DNA from: Anaerolineae bacterium
Lineage (GTDB): Bacteria; Chloroflexota; Anaerolineae; J102
Length of the DNA stretch: 20,481 bases
Assembly (NCBI GenBank): GCA_027036755.1
Contig: JALWDV010000816.1
Location: 1 to 20,481 of the forward strand
Reading direction: 5' to 3'
Shown here: in pieces, positions 1 through 8,005 of the stretch
How the letters are laid out: each line of letters begins with the position of its first letter
Numbering within the stretch: position 1 is the stretch's first letter
Made by a program: the position numbers and the translations under genes
The notes under the pieces: model-generated
Database searches by the model: none
The model's input: the letters and a program-made list of their open reading frames with translations, nothing else
What the model was told of the DNA's origin: nothing

Positions 1-1
1 C

Positions 2-2713
2 GTCGACCGCGCGGCTGGCCGCGCCGCCGTACGCGGTGCTGGATTGGCTGGCCGACTTGTTCAGGGCCAGGTTGACGCCGCCGCTCACGGGCGTGGGCGT
101 CGCTGCGGGCGTATTGGTGGGCGCGGGCGTGGTGGTGGAGACAGGCGTGTTTGTCGCCGCAGGCGTGCTGGAACCTGAGTAGGTAATCTTGATGGACTCC
201 ACTTTGTTATCCATCGATCCCAGGCTGGCCGTATCCGAGGTGATGGTCGTAGATGCGCCCCGATAATTGTCGCCATCGAAAAGCTGAACCGTGAAGCCAG
301 CGGGAACCTTGAGCGAGGAGAGGGTATTGGCGTCCAGACCATACGCTTTCAGATGCCGAAGCAGATATTCGCCCGCGACCAAAGGAACCTTTTCGCCGGT
401 GTAGTTCGGGCCGGTGTAGAGCTCCACCCTGGGCATCGAAGCGACGTTCTTTTGCAGGATATTCAGACCGAGCCACAGTTTCACGCCACCCGATGCGGTG
501 GTTTCGCGAGCCATAAAACCGCCAGCCAGGGTCAGGCTGGAGTAAATGGCCGATGATCCATTGGCGGGCAGCAATCCAACATGCCGCCCCAAGGCGTGGT
601 ACGAGCCCCATCCCGCCACCTGGAACTCATTGCCAACGCCCAGAATCAGGGATGTGGCATAAGGATTCATGCCGGTCCAGTAGTCGAACGCCCGCTCGCT
701 CACCAGGACGCCGCGTCCAAACTCGGGGCCGAAACGATCATACATCAAGGCGCTGAGGAGCACGCGCATGGGCAAGACCCATTGCCCGCCCCCGATAGTC
801 GCAGTTCCATAGAAGTTGCCTTCGAACATGCCGGCGGGGCCGTTCAGTTTGTTGTTGCCATGATTGAAATCGTAGATCTCATAACGGTAATAGGTGCGAA
901 TCATATCCAAAATACGCGACTTCTGGGCAGCCGTGGCGTCGTTGTAATACTTGATAAAAGCCAGAATCGCCCGCGCTGAATTGTAGTTGGCATTGGAGCC
1001 ACCACCCGGCACATCCAGAGTCTCGCCCGGGAAGCGATCGCCAGAAGTGTGATGAAGCTGTCCCATACTTTCGTTGATCTCACTGCGGCTCAGAACATCA
1101 TCGATGAGCGACTTGGCCTGGGCGTTGCCGTTGAGCTGATACAGTTCCACAGCAAACTCCACCAAAGCTGCGGCATAGCCATGGCGATGATTCTGGGGCC
1201 AACCGCACAGAGACATGCCATTGGGGAACTCCCCTTCCTTGTTGATGGCCCACATCGCCCGATTCATCCGTCGGGGATAGATATAGTTCCAGGCTTTCAC
1301 AGCGCCGTTTTCCGCCTGAGTGGCCAGGGTGGGATTCGAAGCAGCCAACACCCGGGCCGAAGCGGCCAGGCCGCCTCCCAGCTTGGACATGGTTCCCAGC
1401 CAATAAGAACCCTCGACCACGCCCTGGCGCCACTTTCCATCCGCCTCCTGGTTGCGCAGAAGGCCCTTCACGCCATAGGTGATTTCTTCGAGTATCTCGC
1501 TCTTCAGCGCCGGATCCGTGGTCTCTTCATAGAAAAGCGCCAGATCCTTGAGGACATCGCCATCCAATGCCCATTCGTGCCAGTTCTCGTCGGTCATGTC
1601 CCAACCGCCAGAAAGGGCGTCCTGGGCCAATTGCTCTGTATAGGGGCGACTGGGGGAAAAATACTCCCACTTCATACCGTCGCCATCAACATCGCAGAAA
1701 TCTCTCCAGCCAAGCTCCTTCCTGTTATTGTTGTTGAATGTGGAAAGAGAAGCCATCCCTTTGTTCCACCAACTGGACAGATGGCCGAAGTGGCCTACGA
1801 AACCATAGTCGTCGTCAAAAATATCGGTAAGAGCGAAACGATCCTGGCCATTGACGCGGTAGGGCTTGGTGTAGATATTATTTCCGATGCGGAATGTCGC
1901 GGTCTTCCCATCGCAGGTCAGGGTGTAATCGCCGGTTGCCGTCAGGTTGTTGAGGTTGATGATGTAGAAATGCTTGTCGTTCCAGTATTGCCCCCAGTAA
2001 ATCGCGTTCACCGTGAGGGATTGCGGCCCGGACACAGAACATGTGATAGGCGAAGAGGACGCCGAACCGCGGCTTAGCACCGCAGTCTTGTTAATGGCAT
2101 GGACATCCCACCCGCCCTGGGGAACCGAAAGCGTCTCCAAGGGGCTTGTGACCAGGTGATAAAAAGACCAGAGCTGGGTTTTACCGCCCACCCATGGCTT
2201 CATATTGATAGGGGCGCTGGCATTTTTCAAATCGGGCTCGTTCAGATTGATGTCATAGGTGAGGTAAAGCCCGGAGCCGACATTCTTGATGTAGTAAAAG
2301 CCAATATCCCGTCCACCGGATAACCGGACTTTTTTGATCTCCCACTTGTAATAGTTGTTTCCAGACGGCAAGGTCCCGCTGGTCTTGGCGTCACCATTAT
2401 CGACATAGGCCCAGGCCGATTCAGCTTTTTCCTTGAGATAAAAGATGCCGGGCGCTCCGGCCGGCTCCACCGACCACGTTCGGAAATCCGCGTCATCGGT
2501 CCAGTGATCAGCATACAAATTGCCTATGTATCCGGTTAGCACTTTGCCGGAAAATTGACTCTGGATGCGATAGGTCGCTCCGGAAATTGGCTGAAAGTAC
2601 TCGGATTGCGTCATCGCCGCTGCGGAAGAGGGAGCATAATCCGCCCCTCTGATGATCAGGGCGAGAGCCAGCATGAAGGCTGCAATGCAACCCGTAATGA
2701 TGCGTCGCTTCAT
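2..2713 (-). CDS. Secreted multidomain GH9-like glycoside hydrolase (3' end beyond window)
   Basis: An open frame of 904 codons runs from ATG 2713 to the left edge without a stop, so the C-terminus is missing. AAGGAGG lies just upstream of the ATG. Reading order: signal peptide (1-33, cleavage near SSAAA|MTQ); a ricin-like beta-trefoil (about 46-187, ending QLWSFYHL); an Ig-like segment (190-285); an alpha-helical toroid resembling GH9 endoglucanases (about 290-755); a beta/gamma-crystallin domain (763-845); a Thr/Pro linker (846-880); and the start of an F5/8 type C (CBM32-like) domain (NLALNKSASQSS, 880-904). GH9-like marks are SGGWDMTD (D372 and D375, the D-x-x-D spacing of the catalytic Asp pair) and GMNPYATSLILGVG (681-694). 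I cannot find the usual C-terminal NE-V-A segment that carries the GH9 acid, so activity on cellulose is uncertain. The product is probably exported and acts on plant or microbial polysaccharide. The domain order is read by eye. Confidence 0.85.
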   Translation of the reverse strand, partial: MKRRIITGCIAAFMLALALIIRGADYAPSSAAAMTQSEYFQPISGATYRIQSQFSGKVLTGYIGNLYADHWTDDADFRTWSVEPAGAPGIFYLKEKAESAWAYVDNGDAKTSGTLPSGNNYYKWEIKKVRLSGGRDIGFYYIKNVGSGLYLTYDINLNEPDLKNASAPINMKPWVGGKTQLWSFYHLVTSPLETLSVPQGGWDVHAINKTAVLSRGSASSSPITCSVSGPQSLTVNAIYWGQYWNDKHFYIINLNNLTATGDYTLTCDGKTATFRIGNNIYTKPYRVNGQDRFALTDIFDDDYGFVGHFGHLSSWWNKGMASLSTFNNNNRKELGWRDFCDVDGDGMKWEYFSPSRPYTEQLAQDALSGGWDMTDENWHEWALDGDVLKDLALFYEETTDPALKSEILEEITYGVKGLLRNQEADGKWRQGVVEGSYWLGTMSKLGGGLAASARVLAASNPTLATQAENGAVKAWNYIYPRRMNRAMWAINKEGEFPNGMSLCGWPQNHRHGYAAALVEFAVELYQLNGNAQAKSLIDDVLSRSEINESMGQLHHTSGDRFPGETLDVPGGGSNANYNSARAILAFIKYYNDATAAQKSRILDMIRTYYRYEIYDFNHGNNKLNGPAGMFEGNFYGTATIGGGQWVLPMRVLLSALMYDRFGPEFGRGVLVSERAFDYWTGMNPYATSLILGVGNEFQVAGWGSYHALGRHVGLLPANGSSAIYSSLTLAGGFMARETTASGGVKLWLGLNILQKNVASMPRVELYTGPNYTGEKVPLVAGEYLLRHLKAYGLDANTLSSLKVPAGFTVQLFDGDNYRGASTTITSDTASLGSMDNKVESIKITYSGSSTPAATNTPVSTTTPAPTNTPAATPTPVSGGVNLALNKSASQSSTAYGGAASRAVD

Positions 2714-3115
2714 TTTGTTTTGCCTCCTTGAATCTTGGTGAAAAAACGAGAGAGATGGATAGAAACCGCCAACGCGCCGACCTTGCCTTTAATCGGAAAG
2801 ATGAAAAACATGGAGAAACGCAAAGCGAAGGGTTCTTGCACCCTTTGCGCATTCGCGTTGCCGCGTCTTCAACATTCCAGGCGCGGAGCGTTAACAGTAT
2901 GGCGAGCATCCAACCCGAAGGATGATATAGAAGGCGCGCGACATTACTCAGACAGAAATGCAATGGTTGCAAATCTGGAGTCGATAGACAAAGTGTGTGA
3001 CGCGCGCCAAAAAAGGGGATTTCGGTTGAAATTCCCGCTATGCTGGCGAGGGCATCCTTCGGGCAATTATGAAGTTAGGCGAGTAAGATTGGCTCCACTG
3101 CAAAAAGGTCATTTC

Positions 3116-3221
3116 ACCACGGAGACACGGAGGACACGGAGAAAATAGTGGTAGTTCACAGAGAAATTCCTCTTCAAATCTCACCTTTTTCTTCCTCCGT
3201 GCACTCTGTGCCTCCGTGTTG
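3116..3221. repeat. Inverted repeat of the CACGGAGACACGGAGG type
   Basis: The left arm (3116-3145) is built from the word ACACGGAGG/GACACGG. The right arm (3189-3221) carries its complement (CCTCCGTG...GCCTCCGTGTTG). About 45 bp of AT-rich sequence separates them. This word-based palindrome type recurs in the window with other words (10869-10942, 15248-15343, 20221-20322, 20399-20474). It is non-coding, and open frames running through it are spurious. Confidence 0.7.
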
Positions 3222-3669
3222 AAGGTTTTTTCAGTACAGCCAAGATTATTGTGGCGAGAGAAAATGCTTCAATTTGCGGACAGACATTTCCAACTGTCCG
3301 TCTTGGTTTACGGGGTGAAGGAATAAGCCGGGTTCTTTCAGAATTTGGTTGCAGATCAGTAACCTCTAATTTGCCCCAATTGTGGAAAATCTCCCCCAGA
3401 AAACGAAAATGTCAGAATTGCAATTCCACAATTATGACAAGGATAGAGGTGACCTTTAATACTTATCCCTTTCTGAAACCATGAAAGCGTGAAGGACGGC
3501 GAGGAGGCAGTTGTTCCTTCGGGTCTATATGACAAGCGTTTTGGCGAGTTAATTCGAACTGTCCAGGCAGTTGCAACCTGAAAGAGATGGCGTTTTCATT
3601 CGGAATGCCTGTCTGCCGCAAAAATCACGGCCTAAATTGCAAGCACACAAACATTGCATTATTATGCGA

Positions 3670-3684
3670 GATAAACAGTTTATC
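3670..3684. promoter_or_regulatory. 15-bp palindrome GATAAACAGTTTATC
   Basis: Two perfect 7-bp arms (GATAAAC and GTTTATC) flank one central base in an AT-rich, gene-free stretch. This is the form of a dimeric repressor site, but no promoter or gene start lies nearby, so it may be chance or a relic. Confidence 0.25.
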
Positions 3685-3775
3685 ATGCTTGTTTTGAGAC
3701 TGCAAGATGTTTGTTATCCAGTTTGGAGTTGAATGTGTCCAAGATGAGTTGGGCGCTTCGCGCCCGCAGCCAGCG

Positions 3776-3953
3776 CCGGGGGATGAAGTCTCCGGGCTGG
3801 AAACAGCACCCCTGCGGGGCTAGCCAAAGTGCGACGCACTTGCAACAGGCGTTAGCCCAAGTCATCATCTGGGCAATTCCAGAACATGAAGGGGGGGCCA
3901 CATCTTGTCGTAAGTGCATCGCACTTGTAGCCCGACGACTTCATCGCCGGGCA
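3776..3953. repeat. Palindromic intergenic repeat with nested AAGTGC hairpins
   Basis: The outer arms are 3776-3799 (reads GGATGAAGTCTCCGGGCT) and 3930-3953 (AGCCCGACGACTTCATC); they are near-complementary with a few mismatches. Inside lie two shorter palindromes, AAGTGCGACGCACTT (about 3829-3843) and AAGTGCATCGCACTT (about 3912-3926). A related AAGTGCGTCGCACCTT occurs at about 19310-19325. No coding potential was recognised. Confidence 0.65.
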
Positions 3954-3997
3954 GACGCGGCAAACGCCACTATTGCCGATTTAATTTGTGAACATTC

Positions 3998-4171
3998 GTA
4001 ACTGCTAAGGTCGTTTTCGCTTGAACTAACCTGACAGGTTCCTTTGGCAGCGATTCAGCACCTTGCACGCTTCGTTGCTGGCTGAAACCCACACATCCTA
4101 CCGCCAAGGTTACGAGAACCTGTCAGGTTTGAGTGAAAAAACACAACCAACTGACATACGTTAGCAGTTAC
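3998..4171 (-). mobile_element. MITE copy A (174 bp, IS66-like ends)
   Basis: The element starts GTAACTGCTAAGG and ends CGTTAGCAGTTAC, giving 11-bp perfect terminal inverted repeats. It is flanked by a perfect 8-bp direct repeat, GAACATTC (3990-3997 and 4172-4179). It contains two AACCTGACAGGTT palindromes about 90 bp apart, with a conserved middle (on the minus strand, AACGAAGCGTGCAAGG). It has no open frame of note, so it is non-autonomous. Its reverse complement aligns along its length with the copies at 7482 and 17083. IS66-family ends begin with GTAA and give 8-bp duplications, so an IS66-type transposase is the likely mover (inferred). Confidence 0.85.
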
Positions 4172-4264
4172 GAACATTCATGCAATCCGCCCTGAAAGCT
4201 TTCTGCATCCAGCCGGATTCGCAACCCGGCGGGTCTGGTAAACCCAACGTCCTTGCAATCTCTC

Positions 4265-4912
4265 TCACGGCCTTCTGCGCGGCCTGCCGCGGCCTTTGCG
4301 CCCGGGCCGAGGGGCCCTGGGGCGAGGGTGACGGGGATGTTCGGGATTCAGGCCCAGCGCCCACAAGAGGTTGCGTCGCTCGCTCTCGGTGAGATCGCGC
4401 CATTGGCCCGGTTGCAGTTTGCCAAGCGTCAGCGGGCCGATGGCCACCCGCACCAGACGCAGGGTGGGACGCCCCACCGCCGCGGTCATGCGCCGCACCT
4501 GTCGCTTCTTTCCTTCCCGCAGCACGATGCGCAACCAGGGCGTGGGGTGATATTGGCGCACCTCGCGCGGGGGAACTGCGGGCGCATGATCCAGCAATTC
4601 GACCTGCGCGGGCGCTGTCTTTTTCCCCTTGATGATGACGCCCTCCCGCAATTTTTGCAGCGCGGCCTCATCCGGCAGCCCTTCCACCTGGGCCAGATAC
4701 ACCTTGGGCAGCTTCCAGCGGGGATGGGTGACTCGATGCAGCACCTCGCCGTCGTCGCTGAGCAGCAGCAACCCCTCGCTGTTCATATCCAGCCGACCGG
4801 CTGCGTACACGCCCGGAACATCGATGTAGTCGGCCAACGTGGGCCGCCCCTCGCCATCGGTGAATTGCGTGAGCACGCCGTAGGGTTTATGAAAAAGCAG
4901 ATAGCGGGGCAT
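4265..4912 (-). CDS. rluE: 23S rRNA pseudouridine synthase, RsuA/RluE type
   Basis: The 215-residue protein begins MPRYLLFHKPYGVLTQF. The frame is open further upstream, but this ATG sits 2 bp after the mgtE stop and matches the family start. Family marks: KPYGVLTQFTD near the N-terminus; AAGRLDMNSEGLLLL, carrying the catalytic Asp of RsuA/RluE enzymes (about residue 41); then KVYLAQVEG and EGKKRQVRRMTAAVG. E. coli RluE converts U2457 of 23S rRNA to pseudouridine, and the close motif match suggests the same site. There is no S4 domain, as in RluE. The C-terminus has an Arg/Pro-rich basic tail (about 188-215) that may add RNA contact. It is almost certainly co-transcribed with mgtE. Confidence 0.88.
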   Translation of the reverse strand: MPRYLLFHKPYGVLTQFTDGEGRPTLADYIDVPGVYAAGRLDMNSEGLLLLSDDGEVLHRVTHPRWKLPKVYLAQVEGLPDEAALQKLREGVIIKGKKTAPAQVELLDHAPAVPPREVRQYHPTPWLRIVLREGKKRQVRRMTAAVGRPTLRLVRVAIGPLTLGKLQPGQWRDLTESERRNLLWALGLNPEHPRHPRPRAPRPGRKGRGRPRRRP

Positions 4913-4914
4913 GG

Positions 4915-6282
4915 CTACAATCCCAGCAGAATTTTTGCGATGGAAAAGTAGATGAGCAGACCGGTGGCGTCCACCATCGTGCTCATCAGCGGACCCGAGA
5001 CCAACGCCGGATCGACGCCGAATTTGGCCGCCACCAGGGGCAGCAAAGAGCCCACGCCCGTGGCCCACAGCACCAACACCACAATCGAAACAGCCACCGT
5101 GGTCGCCAGCATGGGGTTATCCACCCAGGTGATGGCCCGGATGAATGCGGGGACGGCCATGCCCAGCCCCAACAGGACGGCCACTCGGGCTTCGTGCCAC
5201 CACACGCGCAAGGCGTCCCGGGGCTCGACATTGCCGGTGGCCAGCTCGCGGATGATGGTGGCTGTCGTCTGCGAGCCTGCATTGCCGCCCGTGCCGATGA
5301 GCAAGGGCACGAACAGGGTCAGAGCCACCATGGCCTGAATCTCATCCTCGAAGAGTTTCATCACCGAGCCGGTGAGGGTGGCGGTGAGAAAAAGGATCAA
5401 CAACCAGCCGATGCGCTTTTTGGTGATGATCACGGGCGAAGTGTCGAGATAGGGCCGCTCCAGGGGCTCGGCGCCGCCGTAGCGTTGCAGGTCCTCGGCA
5501 GCCTCCTCTTCCAACACATCCACCAGGTCATCGAATGTGATGACGCCCAGCAGGATTTTGTTTTCGTCCACCACGGGCAGGGCCAGCAGATCGTAGCGGG
5601 CCATGAGCCGGGCGACCTCCTCCTGATCCACGTCTGCGGTGACATAGATCACATCCTCATCCATGATGTCCTGGATGAGCGCGTCGGGCGGGGCCACAAT
5701 GAGCTGCCGCAGATTGACCACACCCACCAGCCGCCCGTAGCGATCCACTACGAACAGGTAATAGATGGTCTCGGCCTCGGGCTGCCACTGACGAATGGCC
5801 TCGATAGCCTCGGCCGCGGTCATGCGGCGGCGCAATGCCAGAAATTCAGAGGTCATCAGACCGCCCGCGGTCTCGTCCGGGTGCAGTAGCAGCGGTCGGA
5901 TCTCCTCGGGGTCTTCCAACTCCTCCAGCAGCTTTCTGGCCCGCTCCGGACGCATGTCGCCCAGCAAATCGGCCGCCTCATCCGGCTCCATCTCATCCAT
6001 GATGGGGATGAGTTTCTCGTCCGGGATTTCTCTGGCCAGCTCCAGAGCCTGCTCGTCATCCAGCTCCTCGAAGATGTCGGCAGAATCTTCAGGAGACAGG
6101 GCGCTCAGCAGCAGGCGTTGCTCATCCTCATTCAGATCAGAGAAAATCTCCGCCTGATCCGCCGGGCGCAACTCGCCAATGATTTCGGCCGCGCGATTGA
6201 CATCATTTTGCTCAAGCGCGGCTCGCGTTTCTTCCAGGATTTTGTCCAGATCGATAATGTGCTCTACGGGTGTGTTGGGCAT
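4915..6282 (-). CDS. mgtE: Magnesium transporter MgtE
   Basis: The 455-residue protein has the full MgtE layout: an acidic helical N domain (about 15-135) of repeated ADQAEIF / PEDSADIFEEL units; a CBS pair (about 140-265, with LMTSEFLALRRRMTAAEAI and LPVVDENKILLGVITFDDLVDVL); a connecting helix; and five membrane spans (about 290-455). The pore signature GTGGNAGSQT is at 330-339. D438 in MVDATGLLIYF corresponds to the Mg2+-binding Asp of the Thermus protein. It forms a homodimeric Mg2+ channel gated by cytoplasmic Mg2+. GGAGGAGG precedes the ATG. rluE follows after 2 bp. The short leader shows no obvious Mg2+ riboswitch. Confidence 0.95.
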   Translation of the reverse strand: MPNTPVEHIIDLDKILEETRAALEQNDVNRAAEIIGELRPADQAEIFSDLNEDEQRLLLSALSPEDSADIFEELDDEQALELAREIPDEKLIPIMDEMEPDEAADLLGDMRPERARKLLEELEDPEEIRPLLLHPDETAGGLMTSEFLALRRRMTAAEAIEAIRQWQPEAETIYYLFVVDRYGRLVGVVNLRQLIVAPPDALIQDIMDEDVIYVTADVDQEEVARLMARYDLLALPVVDENKILLGVITFDDLVDVLEEEAAEDLQRYGGAEPLERPYLDTSPVIITKKRIGWLLILFLTATLTGSVMKLFEDEIQAMVALTLFVPLLIGTGGNAGSQTTATIIRELATGNVEPRDALRVWWHEARVAVLLGLGMAVPAFIRAITWVDNPMLATTVAVSIVVLVLWATGVGSLLPLVAAKFGVDPALVSGPLMSTMVDATGLLIYFSIAKILLGL

Positions 6283-6413
6283 ACGGCAAGCGCCTCCTCC
6301 GCAGGATGAACGGGGAAACAGTCATCCTCTAGTTTACACCAACCGCCATGATTTCGACCATCTATGCTATGATAGTCGCATCAAACCGCACACCTACAAA
6401 TTCTGATACGACC

Positions 6414-7475
6414 ATGAATCCCACAACCATCCCCTCTCGTTCCATTCGCCTTGCACTCATCGGCTTCGGCTCTGTGCATCGCGCTCTGGCCCAATTGTTG
6501 ACAGCAAAGCGCGACGTCCTGGCCCGAAAACACCACCTCGATTTCAAGATCATTGGCGTAGCCGACAGCGGCGGCGCAATCATGCAAAACGGGGGGCTGG
6601 ATATGACCGCGCTGCTGGCGCACAAGCGGGCTGGCTGCAGCGTGGCCGCCTTTGCCAACGGCGAGCCCTTGCCCGATGCGCTCACCCTGGCCCAAACGGG
6701 CGATTATGATCTGCTGCTGGAAGCCTCGCCCGTCAACCTCGGCGATGGCGAGCCAGCATTGAGCTGCGTGCGAGCGGCCCTGGACAGGAGCAAAGCCGCG
6801 GTGCTGGCCAACAAAGCGCCTCTGGCGCTGGATTTTGCAGGGATCCACGCGTTGGCGCGGGAACGCGGGGCGGGCCTGGCCTTCAGCGCCACGGTCTGCG
6901 GCGGCCTGCCCGTCATCAACGTGGGCCAACGAGACCTCATCGCGGCGGATGTTCATCACATCGAGGGCGTCTTCAACTCCACCAGCAACTACATCCTCAC
7001 CCGCATGGCCCTGGGCGAAAGCTACGACGACGCCCTGGCCGAGGCCCGGCGGCGCGGGCTGGCCGAGGCCGACCCCAGCCTGGACGTGGATGGTTGGGAC
7101 GCAGCCAACAAGCTGGTGATCATCGTCAACGCCATCCTCGACCTGCCCGCCCGGCTGGAAGACGTTGCTGTCGAGGGCATACGCCGACTTTCGGGCGAAC
7201 AGATGCGGGCGGCGCGGGCATCGGGCCAGATGTATCGGCTGATCGCCTCGGCCAGACGCGAGGCAACCGGCTGGCGTCTGGAGGTGGGACCGCAGCTTTT
7301 GCCGCAGAGCAGCTTTCTGGGCGGCGTCGATGGCTGGGAGATGGGCGTCGTCTTCCACACCGACATCTTCGAGGACGTGTATTTGAAGATCGACGAACGC
7401 GGGCCGGTGGGCACTGCGGCCGCCATGCTGCGCGACGTTGTCAATCTGGCGTCCGGCCTCAAATCATCCGGTTAG
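6414..7475 (+). CDS. hom: Homoserine dehydrogenase
   Basis: The 353-residue enzyme (from ATG 6414) reduces aspartate semialdehyde to homoserine with NAD(P)H, feeding threonine and methionine synthesis. The Rossmann start IRLALIGFGSVHRAL is near residue 10. ANKAPLA holds a conserved Lys. The family signature GLAEADPSLDVDGWDAANK is complete. There is no C-terminal ACT domain, so it is the short, probably threonine-insensitive form. The frame extends to an ATG at 6348, but those extra 22 residues are unlike the family and overlap the likely promoter zone. No clear Shine-Dalgarno is seen before 6414. It is divergent from mgtE. A MITE begins 6 bp past its stop, and the target duplication includes the AG of the TAG. 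Confidence 0.9.
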   Translation: MNPTTIPSRSIRLALIGFGSVHRALAQLLTAKRDVLARKHHLDFKIIGVADSGGAIMQNGGLDMTALLAHKRAGCSVAAFANGEPLPDALTLAQTGDYDLLLEASPVNLGDGEPALSCVRAALDRSKAAVLANKAPLALDFAGIHALARERGAGLAFSATVCGGLPVINVGQRDLIAADVHHIEGVFNSTSNYILTRMALGESYDDALAEARRRGLAEADPSLDVDGWDAANKLVIIVNAILDLPARLEDVAVEGIRRLSGEQMRAARASGQMYRLIASARREATGWRLEVGPQLLPQSSFLGGVDGWEMGVVFHTDIFEDVYLKIDERGPVGTAAAMLRDVVNLASGLKSSG

Positions 7476-7481
7476 CGAGCG

Positions 7482-7888
7482 GTAACTGCTAACGTATGCC
7501 AGTTGGTTGTCTTTTCCCACACAAACCTGACAGGTTCTCGTAACCTTGGTGGTAAGATGTTCAGTTTTCAGCCAGCAACGAAGCGTGCAAGGCTCTGAAG
7601 CGCTGACAAAGGAACCTGTCAGGTTAATTCAAGCGAAAACGCCCTTAGCACACATCCAGAAATTAGTTCCCTTTTCCGACCAGACCGCCAGAGATTCGCC
7701 CCCACCCCGGCCTTCCCTCGCCAGTCGCTTCGCTCCTTTGCAGGGGAGGGAGCCGTTGGTTTGCAATGGATTTTTTCAGGCGAAGATGACATCCCCCCCG
7801 CAAGCGGGGGGCTGAGGGCGGCTTTCTCTCGCAGACGCGAAAACCTCAAAAAAGGGAAGTAATTTTTAGACGCTCACTTAGCAGTTAC
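7482..7888 (+). mobile_element. MITE copy B (407 bp, composite, IS66-like ends)
   Basis: Ends are GTAACTGCTAACG (7482) and TTAGCAGTTAC (7878-7888), flanked by a perfect 8-bp direct repeat AGCGAGCG (7474-7481 and 7889-7896). The first ~170 bp match copies A and C, including both AACCTGACAGGTT palindromes and AACGAAGCGTGCAAGG, but the shared right end breaks off at CCTTAGCA (about 7652). About 220 bp of different sequence follow before the terminal TTAGCAGTTAC. That block has its own inverted arms (AGAAATTAGTTCCC near 7663; GGGAAGTAATTTTTAGA near 7855-7870) and a CCCCCCGC/GCGGGGGG hairpin at 7794-7811. It has no gene. Confidence 0.85.
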
Positions 7889-8005
7889 AGCGAGCGTCCA
7901 AAAAGCGCTTTCCTCATCCGAAGTTACACAAGAACGCCATTTTGATGTAAGATTACCGCATCAGCGTGCAAGTTCGTTCATTCATTTTTCCTCAGTCGGT
8001 GCAAC

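Larger units (their letters stand above)
2714..3989. other. Gene-poor intergenic region
   Basis: No convincing gene is seen here. Short open frames exist, but they have no recognisable domain, lack ribosome sites, or end inside repeats (for example the frame ending HFTTETRRTRRK). The stretch is more AT-rich than its neighbours. It holds a short hairpin around 2820-2849 (GCAAAG...CTTTGC), the inverted repeat at 3116-3221, a 15-bp palindrome at 3670-3684 and a larger inverted structure at 3776-3953. The promoter of the glycoside hydrolase should lie near 2730-3000, but I could not pick a clear -35/-10 pair. Confidence 0.6.

Noticed and set aside
1049..2077. Long plus-strand open frame (342 codons)
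   Set aside because: It lies wholly antisense to the glycoside hydrolase frame, which has a signal peptide, recognisable domains and a ribosome site; no domain was recognised in the plus-strand product.
2735..3148. Plus-strand open frame upstream of the glycoside hydrolase
   Set aside because: It ends inside the ACACGGAGG repeat (HFTTETRRTRRK), has no domain, and covers the likely promoter region of the divergent gene.
3541..3600. tRNA-like TTCGAA sequence
   Set aside because: No acceptor, D or anticodon arms can be folded around it.
3998..4171. MITE considered as an attenuator or terminator of rluE only
   Set aside because: The flanking 8-bp duplication and the presence of full copies at other loci show it is a transposed element, though it may also form hairpins.
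6283..6413. Mg2+ riboswitch (M-box) in front of mgtE
   Set aside because: The space to the divergent gene is only about 130 bp and must hold both promoters; no M-box-like conserved stems were recognised.
6381..7358. Minus-strand open frame (325 codons) opposite homoserine dehydrogenase
   Set aside because: The plus strand carries the complete homoserine dehydrogenase signature; the shadow product shows no domain.
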